From NCBI RefSeq assembly GCF_001544615.1, contig NZ_FCNV02000001.1:992001-1056000 (forward strand): a stretch of DNA of 64,000 nt. The letters run 5' to 3'. Both the position numbers and the translations under genes were made by a program. This stretch comes from Caballeronia concitans (GTDB taxonomy: Bacteria > Pseudomonadota > Gammaproteobacteria > Burkholderiales > Burkholderiaceae). Positions 1 through 10,487 of the stretch are shown here, in pieces. The notes beneath the pieces are model-generated. The model ran no database searches. It saw only the letters and a program-made list of their open reading frames with translations, and was not told the DNA's origin. Numbering within the stretch: the first letter of the stretch is position 1; each line of letters starts with the position of its first letter.

Positions 1-2
1 CT

Positions 3-932
3 TACGAGCTGGATCCCGCCAAATGGACGGCGGTGCTGATGACCGGCTCCGGCACGGCGGCCGTCGAAAGCATGGTGGCGGGCATCGTGCCGGAAGGCGG
101 GCGTCTGCTCGTCGTCGAGAACGGCGTGTACGGCGACCGTATCGCGCAGATCGCGAAACAGTACGGCATCGAGCATGAAGTCGTGAAGTACGAGTGGATG
201 CAGGCGCCCGACATCGACGCGATCGTCGCCATGATCGACGCGAAGGCGTTCACGCATGTCGCGATCATCCATCACGAAACGACGACCGGCCGCCTGAACG
301 CCATCGATGCGCTCTCGCGCGCGTGCGGCGAGCGCGGCGTGGGCTTGCTCGTCGATGGCGTCAGCAGCTTCGGCGCCGAAGCGATCGATTTCGACGGCGG
401 CGGCATCGTCGCGGTCGCGGCGACGGCGAACAAGTGCCTGCACGGCGTGCCGGGCGCGGCGTTCGTGATCGTCCGGCGCGATGCGTTGACGAAGGCCGCG
501 AGCCGCACGTATTACCTCGGCATCGCGCGGCTCGCGAAGCTGCAGGACGAGCGCAACACGCCGTTCACGCCGTCGGTGCATGCGTATTACGCGCTCGTCG
601 AAGCGCTGCGCGAGTTCGAGGACGAAGGCGGCTGGCGCGCGCGCCACGCTCGCTATGCGGCGCTGGCCGAGCAGGTTCGCGCGGGGCTGGCTGCGCTGGG
701 CATCGAGAGTGCGTTGCCGCCGGATGAATCGTCGGTGGTGTTGCGCGCGTATCGGCTGCCCGCGGGCGTCACGTACGAAACGCTGCACGACGCGCTGAAG
801 GCCAAAGGCTTCGTGATCTATGCCGGGCAGGGCGGTTTGTCGAAGAGCCTGTTCCGCATCTCGACGATGGGCGCACTCGACGCAAGCGACATGGACCGGC
901 TGATCGCATCGGTCGCCGAACTGGTGCGCTGA
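3..932 (+). CDS. phnW: 2-aminoethylphosphonate--pyruvate aminotransferase, 3' part (5' end outside window)
   Basis: A PLP-dependent class V aminotransferase of the PhnW type, which moves the amino group of 2-aminoethylphosphonate to pyruvate, giving phosphonoacetaldehyde and alanine. The frame is open from the first bases of the window, so the N-terminus is missing and about 309 residues are visible. The MTGSGTAA segment, the LVDGVSSFG strand with its Asp, and the ATANKCLHGVPG segment carrying the expected PLP lysine all match this family. Related class V enzymes such as alanine-glyoxylate aminotransferase are the main alternative. Other phosphonate genes would lie to the left and cannot be seen. 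Its stop codon abuts the stop of the convergent gene that follows. Confidence 0.82.
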   Translation, partial: YELDPAKWTAVLMTGSGTAAVESMVAGIVPEGGRLLVVENGVYGDRIAQIAKQYGIEHEVVKYEWMQAPDIDAIVAMIDAKAFTHVAIIHHETTTGRLNAIDALSRACGERGVGLLVDGVSSFGAEAIDFDGGGIVAVAATANKCLHGVPGAAFVIVRRDALTKAASRTYYLGIARLAKLQDERNTPFTPSVHAYYALVEALREFEDEGGWRARHARYAALAEQVRAGLAALGIESALPPDESSVVLRAYRLPAGVTYETLHDALKAKGFVIYAGQGGLSKSLFRISTMGALDASDMDRLIASVAELVR

Positions 933-1376
933 TCAGGGCTTGCAGAAGATCGCGGTGACGAAGGGCGCGACGTGGTGCACCACCGCGTCGCTGCCCGCCG
1001 CGCGCACCCGCTGTTCCACTTCGTCGTCCCCGCCCCACACGACGGCGCCGTACGCCGCATCGCCGATCGGTTCGCCCTTGCCTTGCCTGAAGAGCGGATC
1101 GTCTTTCTGATACGCCACGAGCGCGTACACCTTGAAGCCATAAGCCGTCAGCGTCGATCCCTTCGTCGGCCTGAACGCATTGACCGAATTCGGTTCGACG
1201 CGCATCGGTTTCTTTTCGAGCAAGCCGTCGTCCTGCAATGGCGCGATGAAGTCGTGCGGCGTGGACTTGCAATCGAGTTGCGATTCGAGCGCCTTGGTGC
1301 CGGCGTGCGCGAACGTAGCCCACGCGGTCAGCGCGAACGGCAAGGCGAGGCGGATGATTGGGCGGGCGAGCGTCAT
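933..1376 (-). CDS. Hypothetical exported protein, 147 aa
   Basis: I do not recognise the family. The N-terminus (about residues 1-25) is a typical Sec signal peptide with a positively charged start, a hydrophobic core and an AHA-type cleavage site, so the mature protein should be periplasmic. The mature part has two cysteines, one about ten residues after cleavage and one three residues from the C-terminus, which could form a disulfide. No membrane segments, repeats or catalytic motifs are evident. It is convergent with phnW, with no base between the two stop codons. No clear Shine-Dalgarno precedes the ATG. The signal peptide and normal codon use support a real gene. Confidence 0.6.
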   Translation of the reverse strand: MTLARPIIRLALPFALTAWATFAHAGTKALESQLDCKSTPHDFIAPLQDDGLLEKKPMRVEPNSVNAFRPTKGSTLTAYGFKVYALVAYQKDDPLFRQGKGEPIGDAAYGAVVWGGDDEVEQRVRAAGSDAVVHHVAPFVTAIFCKP

Positions 1377-1469
1377 GTCTAAGCGACGTAAATGGCATCG
1401 GGCATGCTAACCACAATGCAAAAAACATGCATGAGCCGCGCCGCGCAGATTCCCCCGCGCGAATCTCGC

Positions 1470-2798
1470 TCAGGCCGCCAGTTCCAGCTTCGCGGTCTTG
1501 CGGTTGTCGCGCGCATGCACGCGCTTGCCCGCCGCGTAAGTCTCGTACACCGCGCGATCGTCGCCGAGCAGCGCGAACGCAAAGAGCAATTCTTCGAGCG
1601 ATTCCGTTCGCGCCGTGCGACGCGCAAGCAGCGGCGTCGCGGCCGGATCGAGCACGACGAAATCCGCTTCGCTGCCCGCCGCCAGCGTGCCGATCTTGTC
1701 GTCGAGATCGAGCACGCGCGCCGCGCCCGTCGTCGCGAGCCAGAACATGCGCGTCGCGGTCAGATGATGACCCGTCAGGCGCGCGACCTTGTGCGCTTCG
1801 TTCATCGTTTGCAGCATCGAGAACGACGTTCCGCCGCCCACGTCCGTCGCCAGCGCGACCGGCATGTTTGACGCGCCAGCTTTCTCAAAATCAAACAAAC
1901 CGCTGCCGAGAAAAAGATTCGATGTCGGACAGTGCGAAGCCACCGCGCCGGTTTCGGCCATGCGCTGGCGGTCGGCATCGTCGAGATAGATGCAGTGGCC
2001 GTACACCGCGCGCCGCCGCAGCAGGTTGTAGTGATCGTAGATGTCGAGATAGCTGCGATGCCCCGGAAAGAGGCTTTCGACCCACTTGATCTCGTCGGTG
2101 TTCTCCGCGACGTGACTCTGGATGAACACATCGTGATGCTTCTGCGCGAGCGCGCCGCACGCTTCGAGCTGCGCTTCCGTCGATGTCGGCGCGAAGCGCG
2201 GCGTCAGCGCGTAATGCTGGCGGCCGCGTCCGTGCCAGCGCGCGATGAGTTCGGCGCTGTCGTCATAGCCGGATTGCGCCGTGTCGCGCAGGAACTCGGG
2301 GCAATTGCGATCCATCAGCACCTTGCCCGCGACCATGCGCAGATCGCGCGCATCGCTTTCGGCGAAGAAGGCATCGGCGGACTGCTTGTGGACCGTGCAG
2401 TAGACGAGCGCGGTCGTCGTGCCGCAGGCGAGCAGTTCGTCGAGGAAAAAGCTCGCCGTCTCGCGCGCGACGGCCGGATTCTCGAAGCCGCGCTCGACCG
2501 GAAACGTGTACGTGTTGAGCCACGGCAACAGGCCCGACGCGGGCGACGCGATCATGTCCGTCTGCGGATAGTGAATGTGCGAGTCGATGAAACCCGGCAC
2601 GATCAGCTTGTCGCGCATGGTGTGGACGGTCGCGTCCGGGCCGAGCCTGTCGCGCAGCGACGCATACGCGCCTGCCGCGGCCACCTTGCCGTCCTCGACG
2701 ATGAGCAGGCCATCGGCCTCGTACACGGCGCCATCGGCGGCATGCGCGGGGTCGTCGCGGAAGGTGAGCAACTGGGCGCGGTAGGCGGTCTGAGTCAT
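1470..2798 (-). CDS. guaD: Guanine deaminase
   Basis: Converts guanine to xanthine and ammonia, feeding xanthine dehydrogenase in the same operon. The 442-residue protein is an amidohydrolase-superfamily TIM barrel. The metal site is visible: the HxH pair at His74/His76 in PGFIDSHIHYPQTD, His229 in SHVAENTDEIKW, His268 in YGHCIYL and Asp319 in ATDVGGG. These flanking sequences are specific to guanine deaminases. I chose the ATG at 2798, which has GGAG about ten bases upstream; an in-frame extension to 2873 lacks family similarity and runs into the intergenic region. It is the last gene of the minus-strand purine operon, 29 bp after the permease. Confidence 0.93.
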   Translation of the reverse strand: MTQTAYRAQLLTFRDDPAHAADGAVYEADGLLIVEDGKVAAAGAYASLRDRLGPDATVHTMRDKLIVPGFIDSHIHYPQTDMIASPASGLLPWLNTYTFPVERGFENPAVARETASFFLDELLACGTTTALVYCTVHKQSADAFFAESDARDLRMVAGKVLMDRNCPEFLRDTAQSGYDDSAELIARWHGRGRQHYALTPRFAPTSTEAQLEACGALAQKHHDVFIQSHVAENTDEIKWVESLFPGHRSYLDIYDHYNLLRRRAVYGHCIYLDDADRQRMAETGAVASHCPTSNLFLGSGLFDFEKAGASNMPVALATDVGGGTSFSMLQTMNEAHKVARLTGHHLTATRMFWLATTGAARVLDLDDKIGTLAAGSEADFVVLDPAATPLLARRTARTESLEELLFAFALLGDDRAVYETYAAGKRVHARDNRKTAKLELAA

Positions 2799-2827
2799 GG
2801 TGCAACGTCTCCGGTTTCTAGGAATGT

Positions 2828-4198
2828 CTACAACTGCGAAAGCAGCACGATCGAGAAGGCCGCGATGACCCACATCGCCGGCTTGATTTCCTTCGCGCGT
2901 CCCGTCGCCGACTTCAGCACGACGAACGCGATGAAGCCGTACGCCACGCCGTCCGTGATGGAGTACGTGAGCGGGATCAGGATCATCGCGAGGAACGCGG
3001 GAATGGCTTCATCGAAGCGATGCCATTCGATCTTCGTGATCGCTTCCATCATGAACACGCCGACGAGCACGAGCGCGGGCGCGGTCGCGATCGCGGGAAC
3101 GAGCGACAGAAGCGGCGAAAGAAACAGGAACGGCAGGAAGCACAGGCCCGCGACGACGGCGACCAGCCCCGTGCGCCCGCCCGCCGAGATGCCCGCCGCC
3201 GATTCGATATACGCGTTCGCCGGGCTCGTGCCGAGTGGCGCGGAGACGAGCGCGGAGAAGGCGTCGACCATCATCGACTGGCGGATGTTGCGCGGATCGC
3301 CCTTCGCGTCGTAGAGCTTGCCGGCTTCGGAGATCGCCATGAACGTGGAGAGCGCGTCGAAGAACGACGTGAACAGCATCACGAAGATGAACGGCCAGTA
3401 GACCACCTTCAGCGCGCCGACGAGATCCAGTTGTCCGATGCCCGAGAAGTCCGGCGCGGAAAAGAGACCGTTCCAGTTGACGAGCGTTTTCGTGGCGATG
3501 GCGGCGGGCCAGTACGCGGTGCCGTCGCCCCAGACGCGGCCGATCGGAATCGCGATGATCGTCGTGAACACGATGCCGAGCATCAGCGCGCCGGTCACTT
3601 TGCGCGCGACGAGAATCGTGGTGACGGCGAGGCCGATCAGGAACGTGATGACGACCGGATTGAGCGATGCCGAATGCACGATGGTCACCGGATCGCCGAC
3701 GACGAACTTCGCGTTCACCAAGCCGATCAGGCTGATGAACAAGCCGATGCCGCATGACACCGCATGCCGCAGGTTCGCGGGAATCGCATCGACGACGAGC
3801 TTGCGCGCGTTGAAGACCGCGAGCACCGCGAAGATCACGCCGGCCCAGAACACGCAGCCGAGCGCGGTCTGCCACGGCATCTTGCCGCCATGAACCATCA
3901 CGAAGGCGAAGAGCGCGTTCATGCCCATGCCGGGCGCGACGAGCACCGGATTGCGCGCATAGAGACCCATCGCGCAGCTGCCGAGAAAACTGACGATGAC
4001 GGTGGCCGTCAGCGCCGCGGGAAACGGCACACCCGCTTGCGAAAGAATGCCGGGATTGACGACGATGATGTACATCGCCGTGAGAAACGTCGTGATGCCC
4101 GCGACGACTTCGGTCTTGGTGCGCGATCCCGCCGCGCGAATGCCGAAGAAGCGTTCGAGTGCGGTGGTGTCGCGTTGAGTGGTGACTGTGGTTTCCAT
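2828..4198 (-). CDS. NCS2/AzgA-family purine base permease
   Basis: A 456-residue inner-membrane transporter of the AzgA branch (adenine/guanine/hypoxanthine:cation symporters such as PbuG and GhxP). Family hallmarks are the RTEVVAGITTFLTAMYIIVVNP-like start (here SRTKTEVVAGITTFLTAMY), the APGMGMNALFAF motif in an early helix and the LGTSPANAYIESAAGI motif in the second half. Around a dozen hydrophobic segments span the whole length, as expected. It lies between the deaminase genes, so its likely job is to bring purine bases to the cytosolic deaminases and xanthine dehydrogenase. Substrate preference among adenine, guanine and hypoxanthine cannot be read from sequence. Confidence 0.9.
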   Translation of the reverse strand: METTVTTQRDTTALERFFGIRAAGSRTKTEVVAGITTFLTAMYIIVVNPGILSQAGVPFPAALTATVIVSFLGSCAMGLYARNPVLVAPGMGMNALFAFVMVHGGKMPWQTALGCVFWAGVIFAVLAVFNARKLVVDAIPANLRHAVSCGIGLFISLIGLVNAKFVVGDPVTIVHSASLNPVVITFLIGLAVTTILVARKVTGALMLGIVFTTIIAIPIGRVWGDGTAYWPAAIATKTLVNWNGLFSAPDFSGIGQLDLVGALKVVYWPFIFVMLFTSFFDALSTFMAISEAGKLYDAKGDPRNIRQSMMVDAFSALVSAPLGTSPANAYIESAAGISAGGRTGLVAVVAGLCFLPFLFLSPLLSLVPAIATAPALVLVGVFMMEAITKIEWHRFDEAIPAFLAMILIPLTYSITDGVAYGFIAFVVLKSATGRAKEIKPAMWVIAAFSIVLLSQL

Positions 4199-4255
4199 CT
4201 TTATTGCTTGCAGTGCGTTATTGCGGGTTATTGCAGGTATTGCAGCGTCTTGCGG

Positions 4256-5296
<1,041 letters not shown>

Positions 5297-6310
5297 TTAA
5301 ACGGTTTGCGACGACGAAGCATGCGCCATGTTGGCTTCGACCGCCTGCAGCAGCTGGGCTGCCGCTGCAACGGCGATCACTTCGGGCGCTTTATCGACGA
5401 TGCCGTCGATGCCGATCGGACATACCATCCGTCGGATACGCGCGGGGTCGATGCCGCGCGCCGCCAGCCGATGCTCGAACTGCCGGCGCTTCGTGTGCGA
5501 GCCGATCATGCCGAAGAACGCGAAGTCGCCGCGCGCGAGAATGCGTTCGGCAAGCGCGAGATCGACGGCATGGTTGTGCGTCATCACGACGAAATACGTG
5601 CCGGGCGGCGCGTTGTCGACGGCTTCGTCCGGGGCGTCGTTCGGCTCGATCGTCACGTTGCCGGGGACGAATTGCGCGGCCGGAAAAGCGGCGTCGCGTT
5701 CATCGACCCAGGTGACGTGGCAAGGCAGCGTCGCGAGCACGCGCACGAGGGCCGCGCCCACGTGACCCGCGCCGAACAGCACCACCTTGAAGTCGCGCGG
5801 CGCGACGGTTTCGGTGAGCAGCGCGCCGCTTTCGTCGAAACCGGCGCCGTCCCACAACAGGCAGTCGGCGTCTTCCGCGCCCGGCTCGGGATCGGAGAGC
5901 ATGACCGCGGCGGGCATCGGCGCGAAGGAAACGCTGCGCACGGTCGAAAGACCTTGCGCCGTGCGTTTCGCAAGCGACGTCACCCAGTTGAGGTCCGACA
6001 CGTCGAGCCGCTCGAAAGCGAGCACGACCGCGCCGCCGCAGCACTGGCCGAGGCTCGGGCCGAGCGCGAAACGCTCGAGCCTTCGCATGCGCTGCATGTG
6101 CATGCCGTCCTTAAGCACTTGCCGCGCGGTTTCGATCGCCTTCCATTCGAGATGGCCGCCGCCGATGGTATAGCGGGCGTCCTCGCGCGTGACGATCATC
6201 TTCGTGCCCGGCTCGCGCGGCGCGGAGCCTTCGACACGCGCGACCGTCACGAGCACGACCGCGTCGCCGTGCGCGAGCAGGTGTTGCAGGTCGGTCAGCC
6301 AAACTTGCAT
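5297..6310 (-). CDS. xdhC: Xanthine dehydrogenase accessory protein XdhC
   Basis: XdhC binds molybdenum cofactor, promotes its sulfuration and inserts it into xanthine dehydrogenase. The 337-residue protein has the N-terminal XdhC/CoxI domain (EGSAPREPGTKM, GGGHLEWKAIE, LGQCCGGAVVL) and a C-terminal Rossmann-like domain (VVLFGAGHVGAALVRVL, MTHNHAVDLALAERIL, GMIGSHTKRRQF). I start it at the ATG at 6310. An open extension upstream runs antisense-like through the end of xdhB in another frame and is not family sequence. Placement directly after xdhB is the usual xdhABC order. Confidence 0.93.
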   Translation of the reverse strand: MQVWLTDLQHLLAHGDAVVLVTVARVEGSAPREPGTKMIVTREDARYTIGGGHLEWKAIETARQVLKDGMHMQRMRRLERFALGPSLGQCCGGAVVLAFERLDVSDLNWVTSLAKRTAQGLSTVRSVSFAPMPAAVMLSDPEPGAEDADCLLWDGAGFDESGALLTETVAPRDFKVVLFGAGHVGAALVRVLATLPCHVTWVDERDAAFPAAQFVPGNVTIEPNDAPDEAVDNAPPGTYFVVMTHNHAVDLALAERILARGDFAFFGMIGSHTKRRQFEHRLAARGIDPARIRRMVCPIGIDGIVDKAPEVIAVAAAAQLLQAVEANMAHASSSQTV

Positions 6311-6354
6311 CGATGGGGCTCCGGAAAATGATCGTGTTTGCGTCGTCGCAGGCG

Positions 6355-8721
6355 CTAGTTTACCGGCAGGGCTTCGTTCGCCTCGACCGTGAGCGCGTCG
6401 AGCGCATCGAGAATCGCTTCGGGCGTCGCGGGCGCGCGCAGCTTCGGCGCGTCGGGCGCATCGGGCGCAATCGCCGCGATTGCACGCCGGATCGCCAGCA
6501 GCACGGAGAACGCGAGCAACAGCGGCGGCTCGCCGACTGCCTTCGAGCGGAAGATCGTCGGCTCGGCGTTGCCGTTGTCGTACAGCGCGACGTTGAACGC
6601 GGCGGGCGTATCGTTGACGGCGGGAATCTTGTACGTGGAGGGCGCGTGCGTCATGAGCCGCCCGTCGCGGTTCCACCAGAGTTCCTCGGTCGTGAGCCAT
6701 CCCATGCCCTGGATGAAGCCGCCTTCCACTTGCCCGATGTCGATGGCCGGATTGATCGAGCGCCCCGCGTCGTGCAAGAGATCGGCGCGCAGGAGCTTCC
6801 ATTCGCCGGTGAGCGTATCGACGACGACTTCCGACACCGCCGCGCCGTACGCGAAGTAATAGAACGGATGGCCGGTCAGCGTCTTCGCGTCCCAGTGGAC
6901 TTTCGGCGTCGCGTAGAAGCCGTCCGACCACAACTGCACGCGCGCGAGATAAGCGGCCGCGACGAGCTGATCGAACGGCATCTGCCCGCCGTTCGACGCC
7001 ACGACGCCGCCGGAAAAGCGCACGTCCGCCGCCGCGCCGCCGAGCTGCTTCGCGGCGAGATCGGCGAGACGCGCGCGGATGGCGAGCGCGGCGTCTTCGG
7101 CAGCTTTGCCGTTGAGGTCGCTTCCGGTCGATGCCGCCGTCGCCGACGTATTCGCGACTTTCGACGTATCCGTGGCCGTCACCCGCACGCGCGCGAGGCC
7201 GATGCCGAACACGCTCGCCACGACCTGCGCGACCTTCGTGTTGAGCCCCTGCCCCATTTCCGTGCCGCCGTGATTGACGAGCACCGAGCCGTCCTTGTAG
7301 ACGTGCACGAGCGCGCCCGCCTGGTTCAGGAACGGCACGTTGAACGAGATGCCGAACTTGACCGGCGTGAACGCGATGCCGCGCTTGAGCACCGCGCTCG
7401 CCGCATTGAACGCGGCGATGTCGGCGCGGCGCGCGGTGTAATCGCTCGATGCGACCAGCGCGTCGGTCAGCGGTGCGATCACGTTGTCCGCGACCGGCTG
7501 GCCATACGGCGTGACGTCGCGCTCGCCGATGCCGTAGAAATTCGCGCGCCGCACGTCGAGCGGATCGCGTTTCAGCCGATGCGCGATTTCATCGAGCATC
7601 ACTTCCATCACGAGCGCGCCTTGCGGGCCGCCGAAGCCGCGAAACGCCGTGTTCGACTGCGTGTTCGTCTTGCAGCAGAACGCGCGGATATCGACATCGC
7701 TCAGGAAATACACGTTGTCGAAGTGGCAGACCGCGCGCGTCGCGACCGCGCCGGACAAATCCGCCGAATAGCCCGCCCGCAGCGCGATGTCGACGCGCGC
7801 GCCTTCGATGCGCCCGTCGTCGTCGAAGCCGACTTCGTATTCGTAGACCGCGTCGTGGCGCTTGCCGGTGATCATGAAGTCGTCGTCGCGGTCGGCGCGC
7901 AGCTTGACCGGCCGCTTCAACAGATGCGCCGCGAGCGACGCGACGCACGCGAACAGCGCCGATTGCGATTCCTTCCCGCCGAAGCCGCCGCCCATGCGCC
8001 GGCATTCGCACACCACCGCGTTCGACGGCCAGCCGAGCATATGCGCGACGACTTGCTGCATTTCGCTCGGATGCTGCGTCGAACTGTAGACGAGCATGCC
8101 GTCCGATTCCTTCGGCACGGCGTACGCGACTTGTCCTTCGAGATAGAACTGTTCCTGCCCGCCGACTTCGAATTCCCCAGCGATACGATGCTTCGCGCCC
8201 GCGATGCGCGCGTCCGGATCGCCACGCTTCAGATGCAGCGGCGGCAGCACGAACTGCTTGCGCGCTTTCGCTTCGCGCGGCGTCAGCACGGCTTCGAGCG
8301 GCTCGTAACGCACGACGTCTTCGGTGCGTGCGAGCGCGGCGGCGCGGCGCGCCAGATCGTGCGTCTCGGCGATGACCGCGAATACCGGCTGGCCGAGATA
8401 CTGCACTTCGTCGGCGGCGAGGATCGGATCGTCGTGGAGCACGGGGCCGCAATTGTTCTCGCCGGGAATGTCGGCGGCGCTCAGCACGGCGATCACGCCC
8501 GGCGCGGCGCGCACGGCATCGAGATCGAGCGAAACGATGCGCGCGTGCGCATGCCGCGACAGCCCGAGCGCCGCGTGGAGCGTGCCGCGCAATTCGGCGA
8601 TGTCGTCGGTGTAGATCGCCTCGCCGCTCACATGCAGCGCCGCCGATTCGTGCGGCAGCGGGGCGCCCGCTGCGTCGCGCACGGCGGCATCGAGTTCGAC
8701 CGGTTCGCTGGCCTTGTTCAT
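6355..8721 (-). CDS. xdhB: Xanthine dehydrogenase, molybdopterin-binding subunit
   Basis: The 788-residue large subunit of bacterial xanthine dehydrogenase, which oxidises hypoxanthine to xanthine and xanthine to urate at a molybdenum site. It starts with the a/b hammerhead domain (GEAIYTDDIAELRGTLHAAL) and continues with the molybdopterin-binding region. That region shows RMGGGFGGKES, FRGFGGPQGALV, NHGGTEMGQGLNTK and, near the C-terminus, KAVGEPPLLLA, which carries the catalytic glutamate. Length and motifs are normal. Its ATG overlaps the xdhA stop by four bases, implying translational coupling of the two subunits. Confidence 0.95.
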   Translation of the reverse strand: MNKASEPVELDAAVRDAAGAPLPHESAALHVSGEAIYTDDIAELRGTLHAALGLSRHAHARIVSLDLDAVRAAPGVIAVLSAADIPGENNCGPVLHDDPILAADEVQYLGQPVFAVIAETHDLARRAAALARTEDVVRYEPLEAVLTPREAKARKQFVLPPLHLKRGDPDARIAGAKHRIAGEFEVGGQEQFYLEGQVAYAVPKESDGMLVYSSTQHPSEMQQVVAHMLGWPSNAVVCECRRMGGGFGGKESQSALFACVASLAAHLLKRPVKLRADRDDDFMITGKRHDAVYEYEVGFDDDGRIEGARVDIALRAGYSADLSGAVATRAVCHFDNVYFLSDVDIRAFCCKTNTQSNTAFRGFGGPQGALVMEVMLDEIAHRLKRDPLDVRRANFYGIGERDVTPYGQPVADNVIAPLTDALVASSDYTARRADIAAFNAASAVLKRGIAFTPVKFGISFNVPFLNQAGALVHVYKDGSVLVNHGGTEMGQGLNTKVAQVVASVFGIGLARVRVTATDTSKVANTSATAASTGSDLNGKAAEDAALAIRARLADLAAKQLGGAAADVRFSGGVVASNGGQMPFDQLVAAAYLARVQLWSDGFYATPKVHWDAKTLTGHPFYYFAYGAAVSEVVVDTLTGEWKLLRADLLHDAGRSINPAIDIGQVEGGFIQGMGWLTTEELWWNRDGRLMTHAPSTYKIPAVNDTPAAFNVALYDNGNAEPTIFRSKAVGEPPLLLAFSVLLAIRRAIAAIAPDAPDAPKLRAPATPEAILDALDALTVEANEALPVN

Positions 8722-10235
8722 GGCTGCTCCTCGGAAACGGATGCGTGCGCGCCGTAGGCGAACGCGTTCACTTCGGCGAGCGCGAGCGGCGCGTCGGCAC
8801 GCGTCTCCAGATAGAAGCGCAACAGCACGTTACGCGCCACCTTCGCGCGATACGCGCTCGATGCGCGCATGTCGGTGAGCGGCTGGAAATCGCTGTCGAG
8901 CGCGGCCATCGCGGCGCGCACGCTGGCTTCGGTCCAGTCGCATCCGGTGAGCGCCGCTTCCGCATTCGACGCGCGTTTCGGCGTCGCGGCCATGCCGCCG
9001 AACGCGATGCGCGCGTCCGTCACGCGATGCGCGCCGTCGAGCCTGATCGCGAACGCCGCGCAGACGGCGGAGATGTCCTGGTCGTAGCGCTTCGACACCT
9101 TGTAGGTGCGGAACCGCAAGTCGGCGCTTGGCCGTGGCACGCGAATCGCCGCGACGAATTCGCCCGCCGTGAGCGCGGTCTTCTGATACGCGAGGTAGAA
9201 CGCATCGAGCGGCACGGTGCGCGTCTTGTCGCCGTGTTGCAGCACCAGTTCGGCGTTCAGCGCGATGAGCGCGGGCATGGAATCGCCGATCGGCGAGCCG
9301 TTCGCGACATTGCCGCCGATGGTGCCCGCATTGCGTATCGGCCGCGACGCGAAGCGCGTCCACAATTCCGCGAGTTCCGGGTAATCGGCGGTGAGCGCGG
9401 CGTAGGCATCTTCGAGCGATGCCGCCGCGCCGATCGTCAGATGCTGCGCGTCGCGCTCGATGCGCTTCAACTCGTCCACATTGCCGATGAACAGAATGTC
9501 GCCGAGATCGCGGAATTGTTTCGTGACCCACAGGCCGATGTCGGTGCTGCCCGCAAGCAGCCGCGCGTTCGGATTCGCTGCGCGCAGGCGGGCGAATTCG
9601 GCGCGCGTGACGGGCGCGCGATAGACGCTCGCGTCGCTGGCATCGGTGGCGCGGTATTCGAAGGTCTGCGTGCGGCGCAATTGCGCGAGCGACGCCTCGA
9701 TCGCCGCGCGGTCGAACGACGGCTGCGGATAGTCGAACATGCGCTCGGCGGCATCGACGATCGGCCGATAGCCGGTGCATCGGCACAGATTGCCGGAAAT
9801 GGCGGTGGCGATTTCGTCGCGCGAAGGCGGGCCGGCATCGTTCGGATGCGCGTGATACAGCGCCCACAGCGACATCACGAAGCCCGGCGTGCAGAAGCCG
9901 CATTGCGAGCCGTGGCAATCGACGAGCGCCTGCTGCACCGGATGCAGCGCGCCATCCGCGCCGCGCAGGTCTTCGACGGTGAACAGGGCGCGGGAGTCGA
10001 GCGTCGGCAGGAACTGGATGCACGCGTTGACGGCTTTAAGCGCGAGCTTGCCGGCTTCGTCGAGTTCCCCGACGACGACCGTGCACGCGCCGCAATCGCC
10101 TTCGGCGCAGCCTTCCTTCGTGCCGGTGCAAAGCTCGGTCTCACGCAGATGCTGGAGCACCGTGCGTGTGGCGGGCGCGTCGTCGATTTCGCGGACGGCG
10201 CCGCGCCAGAGAAAGCGGATGGTTTGCGTTGTCAT
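8718..10235 (-). CDS. xdhA: Xanthine dehydrogenase, FeS/FAD subunit
   Basis: The 505-residue small subunit, first gene of the purine operon. The N-terminal plant-type [2Fe-2S] ferredoxin domain has Cys43, Cys48, Cys51 (CAEGDCGAC) and Cys72. The second [2Fe-2S] domain has Cys112/Cys115 (QCGFCTPGF) and Cys151/Cys153 (NLCRCTGYRPIV). The rest is the FAD-binding domain (LLAGSTDIGLWVTKQ, TIGGNVANGSPIGD) and the CO-dehydrogenase flavoprotein C-terminal domain. Electrons pass from the Mo site in XdhB through these clusters to FAD and NAD. The transcript probably starts in the 250-bp gap to dsbB, where a strong palindrome lies. Confidence 0.95.
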   Translation of the reverse strand: MTTQTIRFLWRGAVREIDDAPATRTVLQHLRETELCTGTKEGCAEGDCGACTVVVGELDEAGKLALKAVNACIQFLPTLDSRALFTVEDLRGADGALHPVQQALVDCHGSQCGFCTPGFVMSLWALYHAHPNDAGPPSRDEIATAISGNLCRCTGYRPIVDAAERMFDYPQPSFDRAAIEASLAQLRRTQTFEYRATDASDASVYRAPVTRAEFARLRAANPNARLLAGSTDIGLWVTKQFRDLGDILFIGNVDELKRIERDAQHLTIGAAASLEDAYAALTADYPELAELWTRFASRPIRNAGTIGGNVANGSPIGDSMPALIALNAELVLQHGDKTRTVPLDAFYLAYQKTALTAGEFVAAIRVPRPSADLRFRTYKVSKRYDQDISAVCAAFAIRLDGAHRVTDARIAFGGMAATPKRASNAEAALTGCDWTEASVRAAMAALDSDFQPLTDMRASSAYRAKVARNVLLRFYLETRADAPLALAEVNAFAYGAHASVSEEQP

Positions 10236-10487
10236 GAGCGAGCAGGGACATTGCGGACCAGGCGCGCGTTACGCGGTTTGTCGCTTGTATCGCCGAAGGC
10301 GGCAAGCGGACTGCGCGCACGTAGATCGCCATCCAGCCTCGACCATAGCACCGCAATATCCCAAAAATATTTTCGGGACGGTATCAAGATTATGCGGAAG
10401 CGCTGATGCGGGGAAGCGAAAAGCGAAGGAGCGGTTAAGCGACGCGCGCGGGCGGGCGGCAGACTGCGCGCCCGCGCGGGAGAAGAA
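10236..10487 (-). promoter_or_regulatory. Upstream region of the purine operon with a 20-bp palindrome
   Basis: This 252-bp gap between dsbB and xdhA holds an AT-rich near-perfect palindrome at 10359-10378 (TCCCAAAAATATTTTCGGGA). Nine of its ten base pairs are symmetric, and it stands out in GC-rich surroundings. It lies about 125-145 bp upstream of the xdhA start codon. A dyad like this is what a purine-responsive repressor or activator would bind, but I cannot name the regulator and see no convincing -35/-10 pair. A GC-rich hairpin at about 10440-10475 without a T-run lies just after dsbB and may weakly end its transcript. Confidence 0.45.

Noticed and set aside
5297-6931. Extended XdhC with about 200 extra N-terminal residues
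   Set aside because: The extension lies in the xdhB coding region in another frame; family similarity begins at the ATG at 6310.
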